42,981 nt of DNA from CAMEON01 sp963643175 (lineage in GTDB: Bacteria; Bacillota; Clostridia; Oscillospirales; CAG-272). The position numbers and the translations under genes were made by a program. Numbering within the stretch: the stretch's first letter is position 1; each line of letters opens with the position of its first letter. The notes beneath the pieces are model-generated. The model worked only from the letters and a program-made list of their open reading frames with translations, did not search any database and was not told the origin of the DNA. The stretch lies in NCBI GenBank assembly GCA_963643175.1, contig CAVIJF010000015.1, positions 1 through 42,981 on the forward strand, in the 5' to 3' direction. Positions 8,061 through 16,339 of the stretch are shown here, in pieces.

Positions 8061-8345
8061 AGGTGGCGCGGGGGATGGGGGAAAAATTCCGGTGAAGGCA
8101 GGGCAGAGCTGATAACGCTGGGCGCAGCCCCCCTCCAGCGTTGCAAGCCACCCGGTATGCGGTGCTCCGTCCGGTGCAGTCGCAGGGGCGCCGGGGGCGA
8201 CAGCCCCCGGCAAACTCAACTAAAAATCTCCCCCTTCCCCGCTGGGGAAGGGGGGCGGGGGATGGGGAAAAATATTCAGCGAAGGCAGGGCAGAGCCGAT
8301 GACACAGGGGCAAATGCCCCATCCGGCACCGGAAACGCACTCATG
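8056..8345. repeat. Dispersed double-hairpin repeat, one full and one partial copy
   Basis: A partial copy (GGGGGATGGGG with GAAGGCAGGGCAGAGC) precedes a full one. The full copy has hairpin B as GCCGGGGGC/GCCCCCGGC (8190-8211), hairpin A as CCCCCTTCCCC/GGGGAAGGGGG (8230-8254), then GGGGATGGGG and GAAGGCAGGGCAGAGCC. Stem B has changed on both sides from the usual AAGGGGC, keeping pairing. Read on the minus strand, hairpin A followed by GATTTTTAG is a plausible terminator for the aminotransferase gene. No other coding signal is seen in 8006-8399. Confidence 0.85.
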
Positions 8346-8399
8346 AACCGGCGGCGCAGGGGACAGACACCCCCGCAAAGCCCCCCACGTCGAAGGCAA

Positions 8400-9698
8400 T
8401 CAATCCGTTCCCCCCAACAGCTTTTCAACCGCCGCCAGCCGCAGGCAGACGGTAAACCCGTCCATCGCGAGGGCGAGCTCCTCAATGGAAGGATAGGTGG
8501 GCGCAATGCGGATGTTGCTGTCGGCAGGGTCGTACCCGTAAGGGTAGGTCGCGCCGACCGTGGTCAGCGTTACCCCCGCATCCTTGGCAAGCGCGTAGGC
8601 ACGGCGGGCAGTGCCCGGCATGGTGTACAGACTGATGAAGTAACCGCCCAGCGGGTGCGTCCAGTAGGCAAAGCCGGGGGCGGTCAGGTCGCGCTCCAGT
8701 GTCGCCTGCACAAGCTCGAACTTGGGACGGATGAGATCCGCCAGCTTCGTCATGTGCGCACGGATGCCGTCGGCGGAACCGAAATACTTGACGTGCCGCA
8801 TCTGGTTCAGCTTGTCGTAGCTGATGGTCTGCGCCCCGATAATCGGAAGAACCTGCGCCATGTTCCGGTCGGACGCGGCAAAAATGGCGACGCCGGAGCC
8901 GGGGAAGGAGATTTTGGAGGTGGAAGCGAAGTAGAACACCCGATCCTCCGTCCCCGCCTCGGCGCACAGCGCGAAAATGTCCGCCAGCTCGTCACGGCGA
9001 TCCGGATACAGGTCATGCACCGCGTAGGCGTTGTCCCAGAAAATGCGGAAATCCGGCGCCGCCGTGCGCATACGTGCCAGCCGGCGCACCGTCTCGTCCG
9101 AGTAGGTGTAGCCGTCCGGGTTGGAGTATTTCGGGCAACACCAGATGCCCTTGATGGACGGATCGGCGCCTGCCAGCCGCTCCACGGTGTCCATGTCGGG
9201 GCCGTCCGAGGTCATGGCGACATTAATCATGGTGATGCCCAGCGACTCGCAGATGCGGAAGTGCCGGTCATAGCCCGGCACCGGGCAGAGGAACTTGACC
9301 CCGCCGGGGTAGCGCACCCACGGATCGCCGTCGCAGGTTCCGTACAGCAGGGCGCGGGCAACTGCGTCATACATCAGGTTCAGCGAAGAGTTTCCGCCGA
9401 TGAACAGGTTCTTTTCGGGGATGTTCAGCAGGTCGGAGAACAGCCGCTTTGCCTCCGGCGTTCCGTTCAGCACGCCGTAGTTGCGGCAGTCGAATCCGCC
9501 GACGCTTTTACAGTCCGCCGCCGTATGCAGGCAGTCCAGCATTCCCGTCATCATATCCAACTGCTTGTTGCTGGGCTTTCCACGGGACAGATCCAGCTTG
9601 AGTCCCCGCGCCCGGAATGTCTCGTATTCCTCCCGCAGGCGCGTGCATTCGGCTTGCAGCTCCTCCCGATTCATCCGCTCATAGGTTTTCTCCGCCAT
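8400..9698 (-). CDS. Class I/II aminotransferase, aspartate aminotransferase type Ic-like
   Basis: PLP-dependent aminotransferase of 432 residues. It shows RGKPSNKQLD near the N-terminus, NYGVLNGTPEAKRLFSDLL, GNSSLNLMYD, the WDNAYAVHDL segment and the Schiff-base lysine at K262 in STSKISFPGSG. These match the subgroup Ic family (PF12897) rather than classical AspC. A role as aspartate or aromatic amino acid aminotransferase is possible; no aminotransferase is present in the aro operon of this window. The start at 9698 has GGGGAGG 8 nt upstream and a sigma-A-like promoter about 60 bp further up. A dispersed repeat with a terminator-like hairpin follows the stop. Confidence 0.87.
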   Translation of the reverse strand: MAEKTYERMNREELQAECTRLREEYETFRARGLKLDLSRGKPSNKQLDMMTGMLDCLHTAADCKSVGGFDCRNYGVLNGTPEAKRLFSDLLNIPEKNLFIGGNSSLNLMYDAVARALLYGTCDGDPWVRYPGGVKFLCPVPGYDRHFRICESLGITMINVAMTSDGPDMDTVERLAGADPSIKGIWCCPKYSNPDGYTYSDETVRRLARMRTAAPDFRIFWDNAYAVHDLYPDRRDELADIFALCAEAGTEDRVFYFASTSKISFPGSGVAIFAASDRNMAQVLPIIGAQTISYDKLNQMRHVKYFGSADGIRAHMTKLADLIRPKFELVQATLERDLTAPGFAYWTHPLGGYFISLYTMPGTARRAYALAKDAGVTLTTVGATYPYGYDPADSNIRIAPTYPSIEELALAMDGFTVCLRLAAVEKLLGGTD

Positions 9699-9759
9699 GG
9701 CAGCATCCTCCCCGCACAAATTCGGAGTCCGCCGCGGACGGCGAACTCTCACTCTGCGT

Positions 9760-9788
9760 ATTATAGCATACCTTTTCAAAAAAAGCAA
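9760..9788 (-). promoter_or_regulatory. Extended -10 promoter of the aminotransferase gene
   Basis: Minus strand: TTGCTT, 17 bp, TGCTATAAT. The TG extension compensates for the weak -35. The leader of about 55 nt carries a GC-rich hairpin. Confidence 0.65.
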
Positions 9789-9892
9789 GAGGAATTTTCA
9801 GTATTTGCAGTTTTTTTCATTTTCTGCCCGTTTCCGGCGGGTTTGCCACGCGATTTTGCAGGATTCGTGAAATTCATATGCATTTCAGGGAA

Positions 9893-9985
9893 GGCGCGGG
9901 GCTTCGCTCCTTGCAACCCCGTGCCAGCACCCGTGCGGCGCGGGTTCGCCGGGCGGTTTCCACTCCCTTCCGAGAATACGGGGAG
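9893..9985. repeat. Degenerate copy of the dispersed repeat
   Basis: GCGCGGGGCTTCGCTCCTTGCAACCCC resembles hairpin B and its flank in the intact copies. It is followed by GCGGCGCGGGTTCGCCGGGCGG, like the family's internal GTACCGGGCGG block. Hairpin A is not recognisable. It lies 48 bp before the promoter at 10033. The rest of 9699-10136 has only the two promoters and the 14-bp repeats. Confidence 0.55.
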
Positions 9986-10032
9986 CGCCCCGCGCTCCTG
10001 CAAAATCAATCCGGTCAAACGCACAATTCTTC

Positions 10033-10061
10033 TTGACATACTCCGGCAATTGTGCTACAAT
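10033..10061 (+). promoter_or_regulatory. Consensus sigma-A promoter of the GH127-like/glycyl radical operon
   Basis: TTGACA (10033-10038), 17 bp, TACAAT (10056-10061). Transcription should start near 10068 and run into the gene at 10137. Confidence 0.85.
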
Positions 10062-10072
10062 TTCCCTGTGTC

Positions 10073-10100
10073 CCGTACACTGTACTCCGTACACTGTACC
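10073..10100. promoter_or_regulatory. Two 14-bp direct repeats just after the start site, possible operator
   Basis: CCGTACACTGTACT and CCGTACACTGTACC lie head to tail at about +5 to +32. Each holds the near-palindrome GTACACTGTAC, and a third partial CCGTAC follows. The position suits a repressor site, but the repeats could also be one of the window's simple tandem repeats. Confidence 0.4.
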
Positions 10101-10136
10101 CCGTACGATACCGCAAAAGAAAGGAACCTCTACCAA

Positions 10137-11480
10137 ATGATACAAAGACACGAGCTGACAGCCGCCGAGACCGCCGACCGCCTTGCCCGGAATCAGGAAA
10201 GACTGATGAAACCCTACTACCAGATGCCGGAGGTGTTCCAGAGCCCGGACGCGGACTGGCCGGGCGACAAGGAGGGTCGCGCCCTGCTGGCGTTCGTCAG
10301 CCACTATAAGGCAACCGGACACAGAAACCCCTGCATGGAGCAGATGCTGGAGGCTATGCCCGCGCATACCAACGCACAGCTGTACTTCGGACCGGACGCG
10401 GGCGAGGTAATCTTCGAGCAGCAGCTGTCCGGACATTCGTGGCTGCTGCGCGGTCTGTGCGAGCATTACGAACAGTTCGGGGATGCCTTCTCGCGCCGGG
10501 CGCTGGAGTCCGTGACCGAGGGACTGTACCTGCCGACGGCGGGACGCTACGCCGGATACCCCGTGGAGCGCGACCCGCACGAGCTGGAAACCGGCGGCGT
10601 CAGCGGGCATACCACAACCGGCAGCTACGCGGGTTGGCGGCTGTCCACGGACGTCGGCTGTGCCTTCATGAGCATTGACGGACTGTCGCACGTGTATAAA
10701 ATCACCCGCGATGCACGCGTCCGGGCACTGCTGGACGAAATGATTGCGGTGTACTGCGCCATCGATAAGGTGCGCCTGCGCGCCCAGACCCACTGCACGC
10801 TGACCGCCGCACGCGGCATGGTGCGGATGTTCGACGTCACGGGGGATGCGGCATACCTGACCGGTGCACAGGATATTTTCAACCTGTACGTGTTCGGCGG
10901 CGGCATGGACGCTGTGTTCCAGAACCTCAACTGGTGGGGACGCCCCGATACATGGACGGAGCCGTGCGCAATCGTGGACTCGCTGATGCTCTCCGGCGAG
11001 CTGTACCGCGTGACAGGGAAGGAGAAGTACCGCCGGTGCGCAGCCCGCATTTTCCGCAACGGGCTTGCCTCCTCCCAGCGGGAGGACGGCGGCGCGGGTA
11101 CCGACGCGGTGGTGTTCCGGGATCAGCCGGGCTTCGCGGACTGCGACACGCTCCGGCTTCTGGGCTGGGAGGCGCCCTTCTGCTGCACCATGCGTCTGGC
11201 GGAGGGACTGTGGTACGCGCAGTCGCACCGGGAGATGCTGTACTGCGAGACGGAACTGACAGAGGACGGCGCACCGGTCGTCCGGCAGGATAAGTTCGGG
11301 CGCTATATGTGCGGCGATCTGGTACTGGCGGAAGCGTCGCTCCCGGACGGAGCCGCAGGAGACTGGACACTCCCCGCGCCGCTTACCGTCACGGACGGGC
11401 ACCGCCTCGCCCCGCTGGTCAGGTTCTACAAAATACCCGCCGATGTCGCCAGAGTTCTGCGCCAGAGGGTGCTGTTCTGA
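10137..11480 (+). CDS. GH127-like (beta-L-arabinofuranosidase family) protein
   Basis: Cytoplasmic protein of 447 residues, with no signal peptide, resembling the alpha-toroid catalytic part of GH127/DUF1680 enzymes. The metal/cysteine site is recognisable: E275 and C277 in TWTEPCAIVD, and the C349-C350 pair in APFCCTMRLAEG. These correspond to the zinc ligands and cysteine nucleophile known from Bifidobacterium HypBA1. The glutamate that acts as acid/base in HypBA1 has no counterpart in the preceding stretch (AVFQNLNWWGRPD). The protein also lacks the C-terminal beta-sandwich of typical 600-750-residue members. Substrate and activity are therefore open. The start at 10137 follows AAAGGA. First gene of a probable five-gene operon. 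Confidence 0.7.
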   Translation: MIQRHELTAAETADRLARNQERLMKPYYQMPEVFQSPDADWPGDKEGRALLAFVSHYKATGHRNPCMEQMLEAMPAHTNAQLYFGPDAGEVIFEQQLSGHSWLLRGLCEHYEQFGDAFSRRALESVTEGLYLPTAGRYAGYPVERDPHELETGGVSGHTTTGSYAGWRLSTDVGCAFMSIDGLSHVYKITRDARVRALLDEMIAVYCAIDKVRLRAQTHCTLTAARGMVRMFDVTGDAAYLTGAQDIFNLYVFGGGMDAVFQNLNWWGRPDTWTEPCAIVDSLMLSGELYRVTGKEKYRRCAARIFRNGLASSQREDGGAGTDAVVFRDQPGFADCDTLRLLGWEAPFCCTMRLAEGLWYAQSHREMLYCETELTEDGAPVVRQDKFGRYMCGDLVLAEASLPDGAAGDWTLPAPLTVTDGHRLAPLVRFYKIPADVARVLRQRVLF

Positions 11481-11505
11481 AAAATCCGAAAGGGGAAATA
11501 CCGCT

Positions 11506-11928
11506 ATGGCAAACGAAATTATCCGCGGCATGGGCATTACGCATACGGCGGTTGCCGCAGCCGATTATGAGAAGTCGCTGAAATTCTACGCCGCCCTCGG
11601 CATAAAGCTCTTTACCCAGTGGGGCGCGGAGGGAAGCCGCATCGCCCTGCTGGACGTGGGCGACGGCACGCGTATTGAGCTGTTCGAGAAGCCGGGACTG
11701 ACGCCGGGCGAATCCGCCCTGCCGCATCTGGCATTTTCGGTGCAGAACGTGGAGGAGGCGTACAACATCGCTCTGCGTGCCGGAGCCGTCAGCGTGCGCG
11801 CTCCGGAGGAGCTGCCGCTGGATGCCAAGCCCTTCCGCCTCACCCTGCGCGTCGCCTTTGTCCGGGGACCCTCCGGGGAGGAGCTGGAATTCTGCAAGCA
11901 GATTGTCAGCGGGCTGGGGAGCCGCTGA
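11506..11928 (+). CDS. VOC (glyoxalase/bleomycin resistance) family protein
   Basis: A 140-residue protein with the two beta-alpha-beta-beta-beta modules of vicinal oxygen chelate enzymes. Candidate metal ligands sit at the canonical places: His13 in GITHTAV, Glu in RIELFE, His in LPHLAFSV and Glu in GEELEFC near the C-terminus. The pattern fits a glyoxalase I or methylmalonyl-CoA epimerase-like fold; the substrate is unknown. It starts 25 bp after the GH127-like gene with AAAGGGG upstream, so the two are probably cotranscribed. A sugar-derived substrate or aldehyde would fit the neighbours, but this is a guess. Confidence 0.85.
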   Translation: MANEIIRGMGITHTAVAAADYEKSLKFYAALGIKLFTQWGAEGSRIALLDVGDGTRIELFEKPGLTPGESALPHLAFSVQNVEEAYNIALRAGAVSVRAPEELPLDAKPFRLTLRVAFVRGPSGEELEFCKQIVSGLGSR

Positions 11929-12013
11929 TAAATCCGGCGGCATATCCCTGCCCGCCTGTCCCCGCCGAACCTGATTCCAAAACTACGAATACGAAATACG
12001 AAAGGAAATTGCC

Positions 12014-13027
12014 ATGAAACACCGTATCTCTACCCTGATGCTTGCTGCTCTGCTGTGCCTGCTGCCCTGTCTGGGTGCCTGCTCGCCCGCCGGAAGTACC
12101 CCGACCGCCGCGCCGACGGATACCGCCGCCGACCCGGCATCCGCCACCGGAACCGACACGCCTCCGGCAACCGACACCGACACGGAAATGAAAACAGATA
12201 CTGAAACAGATACCGAAACCGCGACCGAAACCGCGACCGAAACCGGCATCCCGACTGCGGGAACCGACAGCGGCATCGTGCGGGACGGCACGCCCCACAA
12301 GTACTTCACGCTCAGCTTTGACGACGGCATCACGCAGGATCTGCGCCTCATCGAAATCCTGAAAAAGTACGGGTTCTACAAGTGCACCTTCTTCATCAAC
12401 ACCGGGCTGACCGGCGCCAACTGGGAGTGGGTCGGGCAGTACTTCAACCGCCCCGACGTGACGCACCAGCGCTTTACAGAGGAGGAGCTGAAGAGCGGCA
12501 TCTACACCGGGTTTGATGTCGAGTGCCACACCTACACGCATCTCTCGCTCAAGAATCTGAGCACGCGGAAGGTGGTGCAGGAGGTCACGAAGGACTTCGG
12601 GAAGGTGCAGGAGATTACCGGCATCCGCCCGGTGGGCATGGCATGGCCCGGCGGCGACACCGAGTTCAACGAGCAGAATGTCCGCACGGTCCGGGACAAA
12701 ACCGAAATCCGCTTTGCCCGCTGCACGACGCCTACCTATGGCTTCAATCTGCCGGAAAACTTCCTGCTTTGGTACCCGACCTGCTCGATTATCGATTCAA
12801 ACGTGCTGGAGCTGGCGGATCAGTTCCTGAGCGCGGACTGCACGGAGGATATGCTGTTCTACGTGTGGGGACACGGCTACGAGCTGGATATTTACGACAT
12901 CTGGGACCGCATTGAGACGCTGGTCAGCAAAATGGCGGCAGCTGCGGAGAACGGAGAGGTTATCCTTGTCACCAACGCGGAATTTTACCAGCTCTTCAAG
13001 GACGAGATTCCGTCCTTTGCGGAGTAA
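12014..13027 (+). CDS. Polysaccharide deacetylase (CE4) lipoprotein
   Basis: Predicted surface lipoprotein of 337 residues. The signal peptide ends at the lipobox LGAC. A low-complexity Thr/Asp/Glu linker (about 30-85) follows and then a NodB domain. Metal-site motifs are visible: TLSFDDG with D103-D104, and H172-x3-H176 in ECHTYTHLS. MAWPGGD and the WGHGYELD segment complete the family pattern. Such enzymes remove N- or O-acetyl groups from peptidoglycan or other polysaccharides. The linker-coding DNA is itself a short repeat (ACCGAAACCGCG units). The gene lies 85 bp after the VOC gene, with a TACGAAA tandem repeat just before it. Confidence 0.9.
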   Translation: MKHRISTLMLAALLCLLPCLGACSPAGSTPTAAPTDTAADPASATGTDTPPATDTDTEMKTDTETDTETATETATETGIPTAGTDSGIVRDGTPHKYFTLSFDDGITQDLRLIEILKKYGFYKCTFFINTGLTGANWEWVGQYFNRPDVTHQRFTEEELKSGIYTGFDVECHTYTHLSLKNLSTRKVVQEVTKDFGKVQEITGIRPVGMAWPGGDTEFNEQNVRTVRDKTEIRFARCTTPTYGFNLPENFLLWYPTCSIIDSNVLELADQFLSADCTEDMLFYVWGHGYELDIYDIWDRIETLVSKMAAAAENGEVILVTNAEFYQLFKDEIPSFAE

Positions 13028-13065
13028 CACCGACTGAGACAGCGCCGTTTCAGAAGGAACTTCCT

Positions 13066-15243
13066 ATGTCGGTTACATTCTACACACCCTGCGCAACGCC
13101 GCGCCCCGTGCGCCTGTCCGAGGCGACGCGGCGCTTCGCCGATGAATCCCTGCACGGCAGGTACGGCGACGACGCCCTGCGCACGCCGGCGGTTGCGCTG
13201 GATGACCCCGCGCACCCCGACTGCCTGTCGCAGGCGCAGTTTGACGCGCTGTCGGAATACGGACGGCAGGACGCCGCCATCGCCGCGCTGGCAAAGTACG
13301 CGCCCGTGCGGCTCTGCGGGGACGAGCGCATCTGTGGTGCCGCCACCTGCGGGCTTGCTATCTCGTCGTTCCTGCCTGTGACCTTCGGAGGACAGCCTTT
13401 CCTGTACGGTGTCAATCACCTGACGGTGGACTTTTTCGGCGTGGTACGGGAGGGAGTGGGCGCACTGGAACAGCGGGTCGCCGCCCGTCTGGCGGAGGCG
13501 GAGAAGGAGAATCTGCGCCCTCGCCAGCTGGAATTCCTGTGCTCCGCCTCCGCCGCCCTGCGGGCGTTCCGGGTCTGGCACGGGCGCTATCTTGCCGCCA
13601 CCGAGGCGGCGCGCCCCGACCTGCACGCCCTGCTCCGGCAGGTGCCCTTCTCCCCCGCACGCACCTTCCACGAGGCGGTGCAGTCGCTGTGGTTCTGCTT
13701 TGCCTTCACACGGCTGTGCGGCAACTGGCCGGGGCTGGGGCGCATTGACCAGCTGCTGGAGCCGTATCTGGAGGCGGATCTTGCCGCCGGACGGCTGACA
13801 GAGGACGAAGCGCGGGAAATATTGGCTTCCTTCTTCATCAAGGGCTGCGAGTGGATTCAGAGCCACACGCCCACCGGCTCCGGCGATGCCCAGCACTATC
13901 AGAATCTGGTCATCGGCGGCATCGACCGGGACGGCAGGCAGGTGACGGGGCGCGTGACCTACCTCATACTGGACACCGTGGAGGAACTTTCCATATCGGA
14001 CTATCCCATCTCGGTGCGGCTGTCGCCGGATGCACCGGAGGAACTGTTCCGCCGTGTGGCGGAGGTACAGCGGCACGGCGGCGGTACCGTGGCGGTATAC
14101 AACGAGCCGCTGGTGCTGAAGGCACTGGAGCGGCATGGCTACGCGCCGGATGAGGCGCGGGCCTTTGCCAACGATGGCTGCTGGGAAACGCAGATACCCG
14201 GCTGTACGCGCTTCTCGTACAGCCCGTTTGACGCCCTGCAGATTCTCCAGCGGCAGACCCTGCGGCTGGACACCGACACCCCGGCGCATTTTGACGACTT
14301 TGAATCGCTCTATGCCGCCTACCTTGCCGACCTGCGCGCCGTTGTGGACGGCATTGCCGAGGGGGTGCTGAATGCGTGGGTGCCCGGCTGGCGCGAGGGC
14401 AGCCGCGTCTGGAACCCTCAGCTGCCCTGCACGGTGGTGTCGCTGTTTGAGCACGGCTGTATCGAATCCGCCTGCTCCTATCTGGAGGGCGGCGTGCCGT
14501 ACAATGTGCAGTCGCCCCACATCGGCGGAGCGCCGGACGCGGGCAACAGCCTCTGCGCCATTGACCGGTTGGTGTTCCGCGACCGGGTTGTCGGCTTTGA
14601 CCGCCTGATGGAGATTCTGAAAACCGACTGGGCGGGTGAGGACGCCCTGCGCCGGACGGTGCGGCGGCGTCTTGTCTGCTACGGCAACGACGACGACGCG
14701 GCGGACGCCTACACCGTGCGCCTTCTGAACGATTTCGCAGACCTTTGCGTGCCGTGGTCGCGCAACCTGCCTGTGGTATTTCCGCCCGGCGTGTCCACCT
14801 TCGGGCGGCAGATTGAGTGGTCACCCGGACGGCTGGCGGTTCCGTTCGGCTTCCGGCACGGGGATATTCTGTCCGGCAACGCCTCCCCGACCCCCGGCAC
14901 AGACACCGAGGGCGCGACGGCGACCGTGCGCTCCTACTGCAAGGCGGATCTCTGCCGGCAGACCACCGGCGCGGCACTGGATATCCGGCTGTTCCCCGGC
15001 ACGGTGGACGGTCAGAACGGCGTCGGGGCACTGGAGGGGCTGCTGCGCGGGTTCCTTGCGCTGGGCGGCTACTTCATGCAGGTTGACGTCATCGACGCGG
15101 ACGTCCTGCGCCGTGCGCAGGAGGATCCCGACCGCTACAAGACGCTCTCGGTGCGCGTGTCGGGCTGGAACGCCCGCTTTGTTACGCTGAGCCGCGAGTG
15201 GCAGGAAATGATCATTGAGCGGACGGAGCAGAAAATAAACTGA
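13066..15243 (+). CDS. Glycyl radical enzyme of unassigned class (PFL/dehydratase-like)
   Basis: A 725-residue glycyl radical enzyme, shorter than the usual 780-850. The thiyl cysteine C372 is in ANDGCWETQIPG, with Glu374 two residues later, the arrangement of dehydratases and lyases such as glycerol dehydratase, CutC and HypD rather than the Cys-Cys of pyruvate formate-lyase. The glycyl radical loop is RVSGWNARFVTL with Gly700, 26 residues from the C-terminus; it has Trp where most characterised classes have Tyr. The normal GCVEP is replaced by GCWET. The stop overlaps the activase start by 1 bp (TGATG). Starts after AGAAGGAAC. The substrate cannot be assigned; an oxygen-sensitive radical elimination or C-C/C-N/C-O cleavage is the family expectation. 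Confidence 0.88.
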   Translation: MSVTFYTPCATPRPVRLSEATRRFADESLHGRYGDDALRTPAVALDDPAHPDCLSQAQFDALSEYGRQDAAIAALAKYAPVRLCGDERICGAATCGLAISSFLPVTFGGQPFLYGVNHLTVDFFGVVREGVGALEQRVAARLAEAEKENLRPRQLEFLCSASAALRAFRVWHGRYLAATEAARPDLHALLRQVPFSPARTFHEAVQSLWFCFAFTRLCGNWPGLGRIDQLLEPYLEADLAAGRLTEDEAREILASFFIKGCEWIQSHTPTGSGDAQHYQNLVIGGIDRDGRQVTGRVTYLILDTVEELSISDYPISVRLSPDAPEELFRRVAEVQRHGGGTVAVYNEPLVLKALERHGYAPDEARAFANDGCWETQIPGCTRFSYSPFDALQILQRQTLRLDTDTPAHFDDFESLYAAYLADLRAVVDGIAEGVLNAWVPGWREGSRVWNPQLPCTVVSLFEHGCIESACSYLEGGVPYNVQSPHIGGAPDAGNSLCAIDRLVFRDRVVGFDRLMEILKTDWAGEDALRRTVRRRLVCYGNDDDAADAYTVRLLNDFADLCVPWSRNLPVVFPPGVSTFGRQIEWSPGRLAVPFGFRHGDILSGNASPTPGTDTEGATATVRSYCKADLCRQTTGAALDIRLFPGTVDGQNGVGALEGLLRGFLALGGYFMQVDVIDADVLRRAQEDPDRYKTLSVRVSGWNARFVTLSREWQEMIIERTEQKIN

Positions 15244-16148
15244 TGGATACAGAAAAACTGCCTGTCGTGCGCATTCAGCGCTTCTCTACCGGCGACGGTC
15301 CCGGCGTGCGCACGACCGTGTTCCTGCAGGGCTGTCCGCTGTCCTGCGTCTGGTGTCACAATCCGGAGACGCAGCCGGCGAAGCCCGTCCTGTTGACCGA
15401 CCCGGCATCCTGCATCGGCTGTGGGGCGTGCGTCGCCGTCTGCCCTGCCGGGGCGCGGCGGGTCGGGGCGGACGGGGAACTGTGCTTTGACCGTTCCGCC
15501 TGCCGCGCCTGCGGCGCCTGTGACGGTGTATGTCCGACGGGTGCCTGCGAGCTGTCCGCACGTGCGATGCCGGTGGAGGAAATCGTCCGCCTTGTCCTGC
15601 GCGACGCGCCCTTCTTCGGGACGCACGGCGGTGTCACGCTGTCCGGCGGGGAACCTCTGTTCCGCGCCGGCAGTCTGTCCTTGCTGACCGCCCTGCGCGG
15701 GGCGGGTCTGCACGTTGCGGTGGAGACTTCCGGCGCGGTTTCGCCCGACCGTATGGTTGCAGCCGCGCCGCTTGCCGACTTATGGCTGTACGACATCAAG
15801 GACACCGACCCTGCCCGTCTGCGTGCCATGACGGGCGGTGATTTCTCCCTCATTTCGGACAATCTTTTCGCCTGCGATGCGCACACGTCCGGTCGCATCC
15901 GCCTGCGCTGTATCCTCGTCCGCGGCGTCAATCACACCCCCGCGCACTGGCAGGCTGTCGCGGCTCTTGCGCGCCGTCTCCGGCACTGCGACGGCGTGGA
16001 ACTGCTCCCCTACCACGCCTTCGCCGGTTCCAAGTCCCTCCGTCTCGGTCGCCCCGACTCCTCCAACCCCGACTGGCTCCCCTCCCCCGACGACCTCGCC
16101 TGTGCCCGGCACCTTCTCCGCTCCGCCGGCGCCGTTGTGCTGGAGTGA
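15243..16148 (+). CDS. Glycyl radical enzyme activase (radical SAM)
   Basis: Radical SAM protein of 301 residues that installs the glycyl radical on the enzyme encoded just upstream. The SAM cluster motif is C31-PLS-C35-VW-C38. Two ferredoxin-like [4Fe-4S] motifs follow, CIGCGACVAVCP and CRACGACDGVCP, as in activases of dehydratase-type glycyl radical enzymes but not in PflA of Escherichia coli. Later marks are GGVTLSGGEPL and WLYDIKDTD. One-base overlap with the preceding gene implies coupled translation. Last gene of the unit; a block of repeats follows. Confidence 0.95.
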   Translation: MDTEKLPVVRIQRFSTGDGPGVRTTVFLQGCPLSCVWCHNPETQPAKPVLLTDPASCIGCGACVAVCPAGARRVGADGELCFDRSACRACGACDGVCPTGACELSARAMPVEEIVRLVLRDAPFFGTHGGVTLSGGEPLFRAGSLSLLTALRGAGLHVAVETSGAVSPDRMVAAAPLADLWLYDIKDTDPARLRAMTGGDFSLISDNLFACDAHTSGRIRLRCILVRGVNHTPAHWQAVAALARRLRHCDGVELLPYHAFAGSKSLRLGRPDSSNPDWLPSPDDLACARHLLRSAGAVVLE

Positions 16149-16161
16149 AGTGGGGGGGGCA

Positions 16162-16233
16162 GGGAAGCGGGGAAGCGGAGAAGCGGGGAAGCGGAGAAGC
16201 GGGGAAGCGGAGAAGCGGGGAAACGGGGAAACG
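16162..16233. repeat. Nine-unit 8-bp minisatellite
   Basis: Nine tandem units of GGGAAGCG, alternating with GAGAAGCG, the last two GGGAAACG. It begins 13 bp after the activase stop codon. Confidence 0.9.
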
Positions 16234-16282
16234 TTGGGGGCTTCTTGAAAGAAGCCCCCAAACCCCCAAGAACTTTTCTGAA
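16234..16282. repeat. Hairpin repeat of the GGGGGCTTCTT type, copy 1
   Basis: TTGGGGGCTTCTT / AAGAAGCCCCCAA forms a perfect 13-bp stem with a 2-nt loop, followed by ACCCCCAAGAACTTTTC. The same block occurs inverted at 28921-28968. It may act as the 3' boundary of the activase transcript although no U-tract follows directly. Confidence 0.8.
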
Positions 16283-16339
16283 TTGAGTATTGGTTTCCGT
16301 TACTCTCCGGAACGCCGGAAACGGTGCTGCTTCTGCCAC

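Noticed and set aside
8056..8345. Insertion sequence
   Set aside because: No transposase frame and no typical terminal repeats with target duplication; it is a member of the hairpin repeat family.
7596..11480. A single plus-strand open frame of almost 1300 codons
   Set aside because: Its first two thirds run antisense to rsmI, through repeats and antisense to the aminotransferase gene. Only the part from 10137 has a promoter, a ribosome site and a protein family match.
16162..16233. CRISPR array
   Set aside because: Units are 8 bp without unique spacers and no cas gene is nearby; it is a minisatellite.
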